This document shows positions 15,141 through 23,972 of a DNA stretch of 64,000 bases, piece after piece. The stretch is from JAJZAM01 sp027391075 (lineage in GTDB: Bacteria > Actinomycetota > Acidimicrobiia > Acidimicrobiales > Palsa-688): contig DAHYHI010000102.1 of NCBI GenBank assembly GCA_027391075.1, positions 92,927-156,926 of the forward strand, read 5' to 3'. Under the pieces are notes generated by a model, which searched no databases, was not told the origin of the DNA, and saw only the letters and a list, made by a program, of their open reading frames with translations. Within the stretch, counting starts at the first letter, position 1. Each line of letters begins with the position of its first letter. The position numbers and the translations under genes are program-made.

Positions 15141-16256
15141 CTAGATACCTATGCGCTGCGCGAGAAGCTCCCTGTGGTAGGTCGGATCGCCGAAGAGCAA
15201 CTCTGAGCTCTTCGCCCGCTTGAAGTACAGGTGAGCGGGATGCTCCCACGTAAAACCGATACCGCCATGGATCTGGATGTTCTCGGCTGTCGCGTGGAAG
15301 TAAGCCTCCGAGCAGTAGGACTTGGCGAGGCTGGCAACTACGGGCAGTTCGTCGCTGTCCTCGGCGGCGGCCCAGCCTGCGTAGTAGGCAGCGGACTTGG
15401 CAGACTCGACCTCAAGGAGCATGTCGGCGCACTTGTGCTTTATCGCTTGGAAACTACCGATCGGACGCCCGAACTGCACCCGGACCTTCGCGTACTCGAC
15501 CGCCATCTCGAGCACTTTCTGCGCTCCGCCAACCTGTTCGGCGGCCAGAGCGACCGCGGCGAGGTCCAGCATCTTCGAGATGGCCGCCCATCCTTGCCCC
15601 TCGGCACCGACAAGACGTGCCGGGGTCGCATCGAAGGTCAGCTTCGCCTGCTTGCGCGTCTGGTCCATCGTCGACAGGGAAGTGGCCTGGTATCCCTGGG
15701 CACCCTTATCAACGGCGAACACTGAAACACCCTTAGCCGAGCGCGCTGCGACGAGAACCAAGTCGGCTGCGTGACCATCGAGAACGTAGAGCTTCTCGCC
15801 GCTGACACGCCACTGGCCGTCCGAGTCACTCGCCAGCACCGTCACACCTTCCTCGTCCCAGCGCCCGGACGCCTCCGCCAGCGCTACTGTGGCGATCTTC
15901 GAGCCTCCAGCGATCGAGGGTAGATAATCGGCCTGCGCGGCCTCGTCCCCGGTTGCCATGAGCAGATTGGCGGCTAAAGCCACCGCCGAGAAGTAGGGGG
16001 CACACAGGAGAGCCCTACCCATCTCCTCTAGGACGACTACCAGCTCGACGTAGCCGAACCCGGATCCGCCGAAGCGCTCCGGTATCGTCAAGCCCTGCAG
16101 CCCGAGTTGGTCCGCCATCTGACGCCACACGGCCTCGTCGTATCCGTCTTCTGTCTCCATGAGGCGGCGAACTTCGGTCTCAGGCGACTTGTCTTCCAAG
16201 AAGCGCCGAACCGCTTTGCGGAGCTCTTCCTGCTCTTCACTGAAGGCGAAATTCAC
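15141..16256 (-). CDS. Acyl-CoA dehydrogenase
   Basis: FAD-dependent acyl-CoA dehydrogenase family protein (371 aa). N-terminal helices MNFAFSEEQEELRKAVRRFLEDKSPE, mid-domain GLQGLTIPERFGGSGFGYVELVVVLEEMG, and C-terminal RVQFGRPIGSFQAIKHKCADM and IQIHGGIGFTWEHPAHLYFKRAK fit the family. The start is GTG 16256, preceded by AGAGGA as ribosome-binding site; the frame extends 21 codons further without similarity. The usual catalytic Glu is not evident, as in many actinobacterial paralogues of steroid or lipid catabolism. Substrate unknown. Confidence 0.9.
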   Translation of the reverse strand: MNFAFSEEQEELRKAVRRFLEDKSPETEVRRLMETEDGYDEAVWRQMADQLGLQGLTIPERFGGSGFGYVELVVVLEEMGRALLCAPYFSAVALAANLLMATGDEAAQADYLPSIAGGSKIATVALAEASGRWDEEGVTVLASDSDGQWRVSGEKLYVLDGHAADLVLVAARSAKGVSVFAVDKGAQGYQATSLSTMDQTRKQAKLTFDATPARLVGAEGQGWAAISKMLDLAAVALAAEQVGGAQKVLEMAVEYAKVRVQFGRPIGSFQAIKHKCADMLLEVESAKSAAYYAGWAAAEDSDELPVVASLAKSYCSEAYFHATAENIQIHGGIGFTWEHPAHLYFKRAKSSELLFGDPTYHRELLAQRIGI

Positions 16257-16357
16257 GGGTGACGTCCTCTTTTCGTCTGCGGGTTGGTTTGGTTGACCGG
16301 CCAAAGCCGGGCTGAACATCGCTGCCAGCCTTTGCTGCTCTAACTATTTCTAGCCCA

Positions 16358-16363
16358 TAGTCT
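16358..16363 (+). promoter_or_regulatory. Probable -10 box of leaderless MBL hydrolase gene
   Basis: TAGTCT lies exactly 7 nt before the ATG at 16371, with no Shine-Dalgarno between; this matches the spacing seen before mftA. Confidence 0.4.
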
Positions 16364-16370
16364 GGTCCTC

Positions 16371-16973
16371 ATGCACTACGAAGACTCCCAAGTGGAGCTG
16401 CATCGTGTCGTCGTCGGGCCTCTGGACAACAACGTGTACGTGCTTCGATGCAAGCGAACCGGCGAAGCGGTCCTGATAGACGCTGCCAACGAACACGAGA
16501 GACTGCTTGAGATGGCGCAGCGACTGGGAGTTCGCCGGGTCCTTGAGACCCACGGGCACTGGGATCACATCCAAGCCGTGCCCGCCGTTCGAGACGCTGG
16601 CTACGAGGTAGGCGTGACAGCCGCTGACGCTTCCATGCTGCCGTCGTACGATTTCGTCCTCGGGGACGAGGCTGTGATCGAGGTGGGAGACCTGCGCCTG
16701 CACACCATCGCCACGCCCGGGCACACCCCCGGGTCAATGTGTTTCCGCCTTGAAGATGCACCCTTGCTCTTCAGCGGGGACACTCTGTTCCCGGGAGGCC
16801 CAGGGAACACCAGCTTCGAAGGCGGGGATTTCGACACGATAATCACGTCCATCGACCGCAGGCTCTTCGCCGCTCTGGACCCTTCTACCCTGGTCCTGCC
16901 CGGCCATGGCAGCGACACGACTCTCGCCGAGGAGATACCCCACCTCGACGAGTGGGTCGCTCGGGGTTGGTAG
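16371..16973 (+). CDS. MBL-fold metallohydrolase (glyoxalase II-like)
   Basis: A 200-aa metallo-beta-lactamase-fold hydrolase. It carries the metal-binding motif THGHWDH (HxHxDH), a second His in ATPGHTPGS, Asp in FSGDTLFPGG and the last His in VLPGHG, so both metal sites look complete. Size and motifs resemble glyoxalase II-like thioester hydrolases of actinobacteria, but the C-terminal substrate-binding helical domain of true GloB is missing. Divergent from the acyl-CoA dehydrogenase. Confidence 0.88.
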   Translation: MHYEDSQVELHRVVVGPLDNNVYVLRCKRTGEAVLIDAANEHERLLEMAQRLGVRRVLETHGHWDHIQAVPAVRDAGYEVGVTAADASMLPSYDFVLGDEAVIEVGDLRLHTIATPGHTPGSMCFRLEDAPLLFSGDTLFPGGPGNTSFEGGDFDTIITSIDRRLFAALDPSTLVLPGHGSDTTLAEEIPHLDEWVARGW

Positions 16974-16982
16974 GAGACGCCC

Positions 16983-17002
16983 CCGGGAACGTCAGGTCCC
17001 GG
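16983..17002. terminator. Hairpin between convergent genes
   Basis: CCGGGA and TCCCGG form a perfect 6-bp stem with an 8-nt loop between the MBL hydrolase stop and the end of the convergent glucosidase gene, overlapping the latter's stop. A bidirectional terminator is plausible; no T-tract. Confidence 0.35.
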
Positions 17003-19127
17003 TTAAGGGGTGACGGGGAGCATCGACTAGGTCCAGTCCTTCGGGGAGGCCCTCCACTTCCACGCTGTCTCCCTCAACCGTCACGGTCACACGCGCTCCG
17101 GCCAGCGGGATGCCGCCTACCCTGAGACGCTTGACCTGCTCAGGCAGCGCTGGGTGCAGCCAAACTTTCCCGCGTGGCACCCACGGATCAAGCCTGAGGA
17201 GAGTCCGGAGCATGAGGAGCGGCGACGCCGCGGACCACGCTTGGGGAGAGCACGCAGTTGGGTAGGGCACCACCAGAGGATGCTCGATACGTTCGAGACC
17301 ACTGTAAAGCTCGGGAAGGCGACCTCCCTGCGCCGCCCCTGCGTCTATAACCCCCATGATCAGCCGGTGCGCCTCCCTGGTGAACCCGTAGCGCATCAGC
17401 CCGGCCGCAGCTATGGCGGTGTCGTGCGGCCACACCGAACCGCAGTGGTAGCTGACAGGGTTGTAACCGGTCATGGAGGAACCTAGGGTGCGCAGACCCC
17501 AACCGCTGAACATTTCTGTTCCACTTAGGCGTTTAGCGACGACGCCGGCCTTGTCAGCGTCGAGAATTCCCGTCCAGAGGCAGTGGCCCATGTTCGAAGC
17601 GAGAGCGTCGATGGGCTTTTTGTCCCTGTCGAGTCCCATGGCGACCCACCCGCGCTCCTCCAGCCAGAAGTCCCGGTTGAAAGCGGCCTTCAAGTCGGCC
17701 GCCTTATTCCTCATCCTCACTGACAGAGCTTGGTCTCCCTGCTCGGCGGCGAAGAACGCCCGCGCCAGGTATGCGCTGTAGGCGTATCCCTGTACTTCGG
17801 CGAGAGCGATCGGTGGCTCGGCTAGGCGCCCGTCGGCGAATCGGATGCCTCCGGTGGAGTCCTTCCAACCTTGGTGTCTTAGACCGCGGTCAGAGGCACG
17901 CCGGTACTCTATGTACCCGTCCCCGTCCCGGTCACCGAAGCGCTCCATCCACTCGATGGCTCGGTCGGCCGCGGGCAACAAGTTGTCTACCGCTTCACGA
18001 GCAAGTCCCCAACGACGAAGCTCGCCGAGGAGCATGACGAACAGCGGTGTAGCGTCAGCGGTGCCGTAGTAGATCAGCCCTCCGCCCAGGCTCAGTGACG
18101 AGGTCTCCCCGAAGCGCATCTCGTGGAGTATCCGGCCCGGCTCCTCCTCGTTGCTAGGGTTCACGTCGGCGCCTTGGAAGCGAGCGAGCGTCTGAAGGGT
18201 ACCCAAGGCCAGCTCAGGGTCGACCAGCAAAGCCATGTATGCGCTGATCAAAGAGTCCCGCCCGAAGAGGGTCATGAACCACGGAGCGCCGGCGGCGACC
18301 ACGGTCCGCTCGGGATAGTCGGGGTCGAAAATCCGAAGTGAACCCAGGTCCTCGGAACCCCGAGCGACGACGCTTCTGAGGCCGTCGTGGTCAGTGTCGA
18401 CCACGGGAACGCTCCGCCTCCATGCTGCCATCCGCTCAGCCGGAGCCGCCCGAGTAACGGGTTGCCCGCAAAGCCAGCGAGGCTCGATCTCGTCCCCGTC
18501 GATTCCACAAGAGAACTGCGTGCAAAAAGACCAAGACTCGCGCGAGGGGATGATCACCTCCCAACGGGCTGTCGGGCCTTCGAGCACCGCCGGCGTAGAA
18601 AACGACACTCGAAGGCTGCGGCGACGGCTGCCGTTACGGTTTCGGAACAACAACGACCCGTCGGCTTGCTCTACGGCAACATCCGGCGACTGCGGCGTCC
18701 GGCCCTCCTTGACGGCAAAGAGGTCTGCAAAGTCAGCCCCGACGGTCAACTCCAGAGCGCAGTAGGCCGGCTCCTCACCGAAGTTGCGCACGAGAAGGTC
18801 CTCGCGCATTCCACGCCCGATGTAGCGGCGCCGCTCGATCAAAAGGTCGGAGTCCCCGCGCCCCGCTGGCGGCATACTACGGGAAATGAACGTGGCCGAG
18901 TAAGGCTCCGATACCGAACGCGCCAGCGACTCGGGCCCCTCTCCGTTGACCATTATTGAGTATGAGGACACAAAGCGCGTGTCACGGAAGAACAATCCTT
19001 CGGCTCGCTCCGCGGCAACATCCCCGCCGAGATCGCAAACTAAAAAGGCAGAGCCTTCCACCAAGGTGACCCGATCATGGTTCGCGGAAGCTGGTCCGCC
19101 GCTGCTCGAGTTCCACGGGCTTGGCAT
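16992..19127 (-). CDS. Amylo-alpha-1,6-glucosidase / glycogen debranching-type protein
   Basis: A 711-aa protein with an N-terminal glycogen-debranching (GDE_N-type) beta domain starting near DRVTLVEGSAFLVCDLGGDV, and a C-terminal (alpha/alpha)6 barrel of GH15/GH63 type. Barrel features include GAPWFMTLFGRDSLISAYMAL, IEWMERFGDRDGDGYIEY, GWKDSTGGIRFADGR, and NPVSYHCGSVWPHDTAIAAAGL. Such actinobacterial enzymes act on alpha-glucans or trehalose-related polymers. The start at ATG 19127 (MPSPWN) is preferred; TAGCGT lies 8 nt upstream. It is divergent from sufC2. Confidence 0.9.
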   Translation of the reverse strand: MPSPWNSSSGGPASANHDRVTLVEGSAFLVCDLGGDVAAERAEGLFFRDTRFVSSYSIMVNGEGPESLARSVSEPYSATFISRSMPPAGRGDSDLLIERRRYIGRGMREDLLVRNFGEEPAYCALELTVGADFADLFAVKEGRTPQSPDVAVEQADGSLLFRNRNGSRRRSLRVSFSTPAVLEGPTARWEVIIPSRESWSFCTQFSCGIDGDEIEPRWLCGQPVTRAAPAERMAAWRRSVPVVDTDHDGLRSVVARGSEDLGSLRIFDPDYPERTVVAAGAPWFMTLFGRDSLISAYMALLVDPELALGTLQTLARFQGADVNPSNEEEPGRILHEMRFGETSSLSLGGGLIYYGTADATPLFVMLLGELRRWGLAREAVDNLLPAADRAIEWMERFGDRDGDGYIEYRRASDRGLRHQGWKDSTGGIRFADGRLAEPPIALAEVQGYAYSAYLARAFFAAEQGDQALSVRMRNKAADLKAAFNRDFWLEERGWVAMGLDRDKKPIDALASNMGHCLWTGILDADKAGVVAKRLSGTEMFSGWGLRTLGSSMTGYNPVSYHCGSVWPHDTAIAAAGLMRYGFTREAHRLIMGVIDAGAAQGGRLPELYSGLERIEHPLVVPYPTACSPQAWSAASPLLMLRTLLRLDPWVPRGKVWLHPALPEQVKRLRVGGIPLAGARVTVTVEGDSVEVEGLPEGLDLVDAPRHPLTGT

Positions 19128-19184
19128 CGAGGTCGACGCTAGCCGCCTGTGCAAGCGCCGCACGACCGGCTCACCCCGTATTTT

Positions 19185-19202
19185 CTACTACTGCTGTAGT
19201 AG
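19185..19202 (+). promoter_or_regulatory. 18-bp palindrome before sufC2SU (candidate Suf operator)
   Basis: CTACTAC, 4 nt, GTAGTAG: a perfect 7-4-7 inverted repeat. Its right half contains TAGTAG, which is 7 nt before the ATG at 19210 and so may be the -10 box of a leaderless sufC2 mRNA. A nearly identical palindrome precedes sufB (29825-29842), arguing for one shared regulator. Confidence 0.6.
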
Positions 19203-19209
19203 TAATAGT

Positions 19210-19965
19210 ATGTGGGGCATGGAAACGCCTCTCCTGCAGATCGAAGGGCTCCACGCAGAGGTAGAGGGTATACCGATCCTGCGGGGCGTCGACTTGGTCG
19301 TCGACGCTGGTGAGCTTCACGCCTTGATGGGCCCGAACGGCTCCGGCAAGTCCACCCTCGCCAACGTAATTCTGGGCAACCCTGCGTACCGTGTGACCGC
19401 TGGGACAATCCGCTTCAAAGGCGAGGACATCACTGCCTGGCCTCCAGACGTCAGAGGCAAGGCGGGCTTCTTCCTAGCCTTCCAACACCCCGAGGCTGTC
19501 CCCGGGCTGCCCGTCGCACAGTTTCTGCGCCAAGCGCTCTCAGCGCGGCGAGGCACTGACCTTTCGGTTCTGGAGTTGAGGGTTTCGATAATGGAGTGGA
19601 TGAAGCGCCTTGGAATGGACCCGAGCTTCGGCGACCGCTACCTGAACGAGGGTTTCTCGGGTGGAGAACGAAAGCGCAACGAGATCTTGCAGATGGCGAT
19701 ACTCGAGCCGGAGATAGCCATCCTCGACGAGACCGACTCGGGTCTCGACATTGACGCTCTCGGCGTAGTCACTAAGGGCATCCACGAGATCCGCCGGATA
19801 CGCCCACATCTAGCCGCCGTGGTGGTGACCCACTACCATCGCGTCCTCGAAGAGTTGAAACCACAAAGGGTCCATCTCTTAGTCGACGGGCGGATAGCCC
19901 AAAGCGGCGGCCCAGAACTTGCGGATCGAATCGAACAGGAAGGCTACGACGCATGGCGGCCATAG
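19210..19965 (+). CDS. sufC: Fe-S assembly ATPase SufC, copy 2
   Basis: ABC-type ATPase that drives SufBD scaffold rearrangement in Fe-S cluster assembly. It has Walker A GPNGSGKST, the signature FSGGERKRNEILQM, Walker B IAILDETDSGLDID and the H-loop in VVVTHYHR, all normal for SufC. The start is ATG 19210 (leaderless) or ATG 19219 (METPLL); the open frame upstream is not conserved. Its stop overlaps sufS by 13 nt. A second SufC with the same motifs is encoded at 25358-26158 beside sufB and sufD, so this one is a paralogue grouped with the sulfur-donor genes. Confidence 0.93.
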   Translation: MWGMETPLLQIEGLHAEVEGIPILRGVDLVVDAGELHALMGPNGSGKSTLANVILGNPAYRVTAGTIRFKGEDITAWPPDVRGKAGFFLAFQHPEAVPGLPVAQFLRQALSARRGTDLSVLELRVSIMEWMKRLGMDPSFGDRYLNEGFSGGERKRNEILQMAILEPEIAILDETDSGLDIDALGVVTKGIHEIRRIRPHLAAVVVTHYHRVLEELKPQRVHLLVDGRIAQSGGPELADRIEQEGYDAWRP

Positions 19966-21182
19966 ACGTGACCACCGTCAAAAAGGACTTCCCTATCCTC
20001 GACAGGACAGTCCACTCCAAGCGGCTCGTCTACTTGGATTCCGCTTCCTCCTCGCAGAAGCCCACAAGCGTCATCGAGGCCATGACCGCCTACTACGAGA
20101 CTACCCACGCGAACGTCCACCGAGGGGTCTACCTGATTGCCGAGGAAGCCACCCGTCTCTACGAGAAGGCAAGAGCCGACCTGGCAAGGTTCATAGGCGC
20201 CTCGACGCCCGAGGAAATCGTTTTCACGAAGAACGTAACCGAGGCGATCAACCTTGTCGCTTATTCGTGGGGTAGAGCCAATCTTGGCCCTGGTGACGTC
20301 GTTGTGCTCACCGAGATGGAGCACCACGCGAACCTGGTCCCCTGGCTGGCCCTAAAGGCCGAACGAGGTATCGAGATTCGCTACCTCTTCGTGGACGGGG
20401 AAGGGCAGTTGGACCTGAGCCGACTCGACGAGACCCTAAGAGGAGCGAAGCTTCTCGGAGTCACGTCGGTGTCGAATGTGCTCGGCACTATCAACCCGGT
20501 GCAAGACCTAGTCGAAGCAGCCCACGGAGCAGGCGCTCTCGTCCTCGTCGACGGAGCGCAGCACTCACCCCATATGCCCACAGACGTGACAAGCCTGGGC
20601 TGCGATTTCTTTGGGGTCACAGGCCACAAGATGCTCGGACCCACAGGTATCGGGGCGCTTTGGGCTAGGCGGGATCTCCTCGAAGCGATGCCCGCTTTCC
20701 TCGGAGGCGGGGAGATGATTCGCGACGTCCGCTTGGACGGTTTCACAACCAACGACGTTCCTTGGAAGTTCGAGGCCGGGACTCCCCCGATAGCCGAAGC
20801 GGTAGGACTTTCCGCCGCGATCGAGTACCTAGAACGTCTAGGCATGGACGAAGTGCGCAACCACGAGCGTTCACTGACCGCTTACGCCCTAGCGTCACTG
20901 TCGAGCATCGGTGACGACGTGACCGTCCACGGCCCTTCAAGCGCCGACGAGCGGGGCGGCGTGATCTCCTTCGAGTACAAGTCCGTACATCCTCACGATC
21001 TTTCGCAGGTCCTGGACCAGGCGGGAGTGTGTGTGAGAGCCGGGCACCATTGCACAAAGCCGCTGATGCGCAAGTTGGGCGTAAGCGCCACAGCGAGGGC
21101 GTCGTTCGCTGTGTACAACGACGAAGCCGACGTGGACGCCCTCATCGGCGCCCTCGGCGACGTCGATAAACTTTTCGGCTGA
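19953..21182 (+). CDS. sufS: Cysteine desulfurase SufS
   Basis: PLP enzyme that takes sulfur from cysteine for Fe-S clusters. Class II (SufS-type) features: DFPILDRTVHSKRLVYLDSASSSQKP, VFTKNVTEAINLVAYSWG, the PLP lysine in GVTGHKMLGPTGIGALW and the catalytic Cys in CVRAGHHCTKPLM. Start ATG 19953 overlaps sufC2. Length 409 aa is standard. Acts with SufU encoded immediately downstream. Confidence 0.96.
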   Translation: MAAIDVTTVKKDFPILDRTVHSKRLVYLDSASSSQKPTSVIEAMTAYYETTHANVHRGVYLIAEEATRLYEKARADLARFIGASTPEEIVFTKNVTEAINLVAYSWGRANLGPGDVVVLTEMEHHANLVPWLALKAERGIEIRYLFVDGEGQLDLSRLDETLRGAKLLGVTSVSNVLGTINPVQDLVEAAHGAGALVLVDGAQHSPHMPTDVTSLGCDFFGVTGHKMLGPTGIGALWARRDLLEAMPAFLGGGEMIRDVRLDGFTTNDVPWKFEAGTPPIAEAVGLSAAIEYLERLGMDEVRNHERSLTAYALASLSSIGDDVTVHGPSSADERGGVISFEYKSVHPHDLSQVLDQAGVCVRAGHHCTKPLMRKLGVSATARASFAVYNDEADVDALIGALGDVDKLFG

Positions 21183-21196
21183 TCAAGGAGCTGACA

Positions 21197-21688
21197 ATTT
21201 CTGGCCTAGAAGACCTATACAGGGAGATAATCCTCGACCACTACCGAAGCCCACGCAACCGTGGGCAGTTGGAGTCGCCCCCAGCGCACGTCGAGACCGG
21301 TTTCAACCCGCTATGCGGTGACGAGATCACCGTCTACGTACTCTTGGACGGGGATCGACTCGTCGACATCAAACTCTCAGGTCAGGGCTGCTCGATAAGC
21401 CAATCGTCGGCGTCGATGATGTCCGCCGCGGTTAAGGGCCGGACCTTGGCGGAGATCGCCGAGACGGTCCGTCGCTTCAAGTCGATGATGTCCATCCACG
21501 AAGCCCGCCTAGACGGCCCCGAAGCCGCCGACGACCATGACGGAGAAGCGGCCGCTCCCTCAGTACCCCTCGGGGACTTGGAGGCCCTCCAAGGCGTCGT
21601 TAAATTCCCGGTGAGGATCAAGTGCGCCACCTTGGCTTGGAACACATTGGCCCAAGCTCTGGAAGCCGCTTCGGACTCGACGACCTGA
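21197..21688 (+). CDS. sufU: SufU-type sulfur transfer protein, apparent ATT start
   Basis: Zinc-dependent sulfurtransferase that accepts sulfur from SufS. The three zinc-ligand cysteines are present in NPLCGDEI, GQGCSIS and RIKCATLAW. Family N-termini begin MSGLEDLYREIILDHYR; here the same residues follow codon ATT at 21197 (ATT TCT GGC CTA GAA), with AAGGAG 6 nt upstream at 21185-21190. No ATG, GTG or TTG lies in frame between the sufS stop and conserved residues; the next ATG at 21269 would remove the first 24 residues including LDHYRSPRN. So a rare ATT start is the best reading. Length 163 aa. Confidence 0.9.
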   Translation: MSGLEDLYREIILDHYRSPRNRGQLESPPAHVETGFNPLCGDEITVYVLLDGDRLVDIKLSGQGCSISQSSASMMSAAVKGRTLAEIAETVRRFKSMMSIHEARLDGPEAADDHDGEAAAPSVPLGDLEALQGVVKFPVRIKCATLAWNTLAQALEAASDSTT

Positions 21689-21701
21689 CCCTTGAGTCCT
21701 T

Positions 21702-21716
21702 GGACCTGTCAGGTCC
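21702..21716. terminator. Hairpin between convergent sufU and DUF3039 genes
   Basis: GGACCT, GTC, AGGTCC forms a 6-bp stem with a tight 3-nt loop in the 42-nt gap between two convergent stop codons. No T-tract. Confidence 0.35.
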
Positions 21717-21730
21717 TCGGAGGCGACCTC

Positions 21731-22006
21731 TCAGGTGGTAGGAACCCTCCAGCCCATCGACTCTGCGATCTCCTTGCAGGTAGGACACAGCGGAAAGCGC
21801 TGGGGGTCTCCTGAGGGAACCCATATCTTTCCGCAGAGAGCCTTGACCGCCGTCCCAGTCACGAGACCTTCGACGACCGAAGGCCCGGCTGAGATGAACT
21901 CGCCCTCTTCGGGCTTCCAGCCTTCCAGGACGATGTGGGCCATTCGGTCGTGCCCGCCGTCGAGCGACGGGTCGACGTGTGCCGGAGCAACCGTTACGTC
22001 GGTCAT
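21731..22006 (-). CDS. DUF3039 domain-containing protein
   Basis: A 91-aa actinobacterial protein of unknown function. The conserved C-terminal block ALCGKIWVPSGDPQRFPLCPTCKEI contains three cysteines of a probable zinc site, and MAHIVLEGWKPEEGEFISAGPSVVEG precedes it. ATG 22006 is the likely start: TATCCT ends 6 nt upstream, as for a leaderless gene. Convergent with sufU. Confidence 0.88.
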   Translation of the reverse strand: MTDVTVAPAHVDPSLDGGHDRMAHIVLEGWKPEEGEFISAGPSVVEGLVTGTAVKALCGKIWVPSGDPQRFPLCPTCKEIAESMGWRVPTT

Positions 22007-22062
22007 GAGCGAAGGATAGCAATTTGAGTTCCCCCCTCCCACGCGCCTAGTCTCTCAGCGTC

Positions 22063-23247
22063 GTGGTTACGTGCACGTGGAATTTCCGTCGGCACCTAGG
22101 CCGTGCCCTCGTCGCTTCCGTAGCGGCACTGTTGACCTTCCTCTACGGCATCGCTCCTCGCGCTGACGCTGGTCAGATCAGCAACCTCCAAGCCCAAGCA
22201 GCGGCTATCACCGCACAGATCAACGCCGTGGGACTCCAAGAGGACGCTCTCTCGGAGTCCTACGATCAGACGCAATCGAAGCTTTCAACCCTCCAGGCCC
22301 AAGTCGGCGAGGCCCAGGCATCCCTAGCCTCCGCCCAGGCTGCCGAGAGCAAAGCACGCGAGGCTTTGGCTAGCGCTGCTGTCCAAGCCTACGTGGATGG
22401 CGGGACCAACCCGCTCGTGACCACTGGCGGAACGCCGTCCCAGTCGGTGGCACTACTTCGCTCCGAGTACGCGAGCACCCTCGCGACAGACCAGACCAAC
22501 GCCATTGACCAGTACCAAACCACCTCCTTGAAGGAGCACACGGCAAGCGCTCAACTCGCCGCTGAAGCGTCTGCCGTGAACGAACAGTTAGCGGTGCTCT
22601 CCAAGCAGCGTTCCAGCCTTCAAGCGACTTCGGCGCAGCTGACTTCGCTCGAATCCCAGGTGACGGGCCAGCTCGCAGCTGCCGTAGCCGCCCAGCAAGC
22701 CGCTGAAGCGGCTGCAGCGCAGAAGGCTGCCGCTGAGCGTGCGGCAGCGGTGGCCGCCCAAGTAGCTGCAGCTGCTTCGGTAGCCGCTCGCAACGTCCCC
22801 GCCCCTCAGACCCCAGGCGTCGCAGTTGGAACAGCCCAATCGTCGGCTTCCTCCGGGAGTGCCGCAGCGTCAGCTGGCCCCTACACTCCTCCACCGCTTA
22901 GCTCGGCGGCGGCACGAGCGGTGGCCGCAGCCGAGAGTCGCGTCGGAGACTGGTACCAGTGGGGAGCCGCCGGTCCAAGCACATTCGACTGCTCCGGGCT
23001 GGTGATGTGGGCCTACGCCCAGGCCGGGATTTCGCTTCCCCACTTCAGCGGGGCTCAGTACGCTGACACCATCCATATTCCCATGTCGGATCTGCAGCCG
23101 GGAGACCTTGTGTTCTTCGCCAACCCTGGCGACCACGTGGCCATGTACGTGGGCGGAGGCGACATCGTCGAGGCCCCCTACACCGGGGCGCAGGTTCATA
23201 TCATTCCGATGTATTCCGGTTTCGTCCTCGCCGGGCGTGTCGCCTAG
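22063..23247 (+). CDS. Secreted NlpC/P60 peptidoglycan hydrolase (RipA-like)
   Basis: A 394-aa cell-wall endopeptidase. An N-terminal signal peptide (basic MVTCTWNFRRHLGRA, then ALVASVAALLTFLYG, cleavage near ADA) is followed by a long Ala/Gln/Ser-rich coiled coil (about residues 40-240), a flexible Ala/Ser/Pro linker and a C-terminal NlpC/P60 domain. Catalytic residues are visible: Cys in STFDCSGLVMWAY, His in GDHVAMYVGGG, and a third polar position downstream. The architecture matches actinobacterial cell-separation hydrolases of the RipA type. The start is GTG 22063. Confidence 0.92.
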   Translation: MVTCTWNFRRHLGRALVASVAALLTFLYGIAPRADAGQISNLQAQAAAITAQINAVGLQEDALSESYDQTQSKLSTLQAQVGEAQASLASAQAAESKAREALASAAVQAYVDGGTNPLVTTGGTPSQSVALLRSEYASTLATDQTNAIDQYQTTSLKEHTASAQLAAEASAVNEQLAVLSKQRSSLQATSAQLTSLESQVTGQLAAAVAAQQAAEAAAAQKAAAERAAAVAAQVAAAASVAARNVPAPQTPGVAVGTAQSSASSGSAAASAGPYTPPPLSSAAARAVAAAESRVGDWYQWGAAGPSTFDCSGLVMWAYAQAGISLPHFSGAQYADTIHIPMSDLQPGDLVFFANPGDHVAMYVGGGDIVEAPYTGAQVHIIPMYSGFVLAGRVA

Positions 23248-23293
23248 TTCAAGCGCTCTGGGATGTACCAGCTAGCATCGTAGCGGTGCGACC

Positions 23294-23959
23294 ATGCGGG
23301 TAGAACGATGCTTTGCCTTCATAGACCTCAGCGGCTTCACGGCTTTCACGGAGAGGTGCGGTGACGAAAGGACGGTAGAAGTCCTAACCCGCTTTCGTGG
23401 TCGTGTCAGGGCTATCGCAGCCCGACGGGGGGTCCGAGTCACCAAATGGCTCGGAGACGGGGCGATGCTCAGCTCCGCTGACACGCCTGCTGTGGTGGCA
23501 ATGGCTATCGAGCTCGCCGATCGGATCTCGGCGGAACTGCCCCTAGGCGTGAGAGCCGGCCTCGCTCACGGCCCGGTGATCATGTTCGAGGGCGACGACT
23601 ACATCGGTCGGCCCGCGAACGTCGCTGCGCGCCTCTGCGACGCTGCTGGGGACGGTCAAGTCCTCGCTACACGAGAGGTCTCCTCCCGAACACCGAGATG
23701 GGTTGCGGTGGGCACTTTCTCCGGGTACCCGGCCCGAGGCCTTGATCGTCCTGTGGAAGCCACTGTGCTCAGCATTGCTTCGGCTGACACGACCACAGTC
23801 GACCCTTGCTGCGGTCTTACCCTTCCCCTTGAGCCCGGCCTTGATACCCGTTTCGGGTCCGACGGCACCGTGGTCCATTTCTGCTCGACGGCATGCGCGG
23901 TCGCGTGGGAAGCCGACGAACGCAGACCTCCACCTCTGGAGACTCTCTCGCAAGCCTGA
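23294..23959 (+). CDS. Class III nucleotidyl cyclase fused to a YHS-like domain
   Basis: A 221-aa protein. Residues 1 to ~160 form a class III adenylate/guanylate cyclase catalytic domain with metal-binding aspartates in AFIDLSGFTAF and TKWLGDGAML, and VRAGLAHGPVIMFEGDDYIGRPANVAARLCDAA. The C-terminus (from about residue 170) reads DPCCGLTLPL ... VHFCSTACAVAWEAD, which is a YHS/TRASH-like treble-clef pattern with four cysteines. This suggests cyclic nucleotide output gated by metal or redox (inference). No membrane segment. It ends 14 nt from the convergent MFS gene. Confidence 0.82.
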   Translation: MRVERCFAFIDLSGFTAFTERCGDERTVEVLTRFRGRVRAIAARRGVRVTKWLGDGAMLSSADTPAVVAMAIELADRISAELPLGVRAGLAHGPVIMFEGDDYIGRPANVAARLCDAAGDGQVLATREVSSRTPRWVAVGTFSGYPARGLDRPVEATVLSIASADTTTVDPCCGLTLPLEPGLDTRFGSDGTVVHFCSTACAVAWEADERRPPPLETLSQA

Positions 23960-23972
23960 GCCGGAGACCCGC

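Noticed and set aside
18946..19209. N-terminal extension of sufC2
   Set aside because: The frame is open but the residues are unlike SufC and overlap the divergent glucosidase 5' end and the operator.
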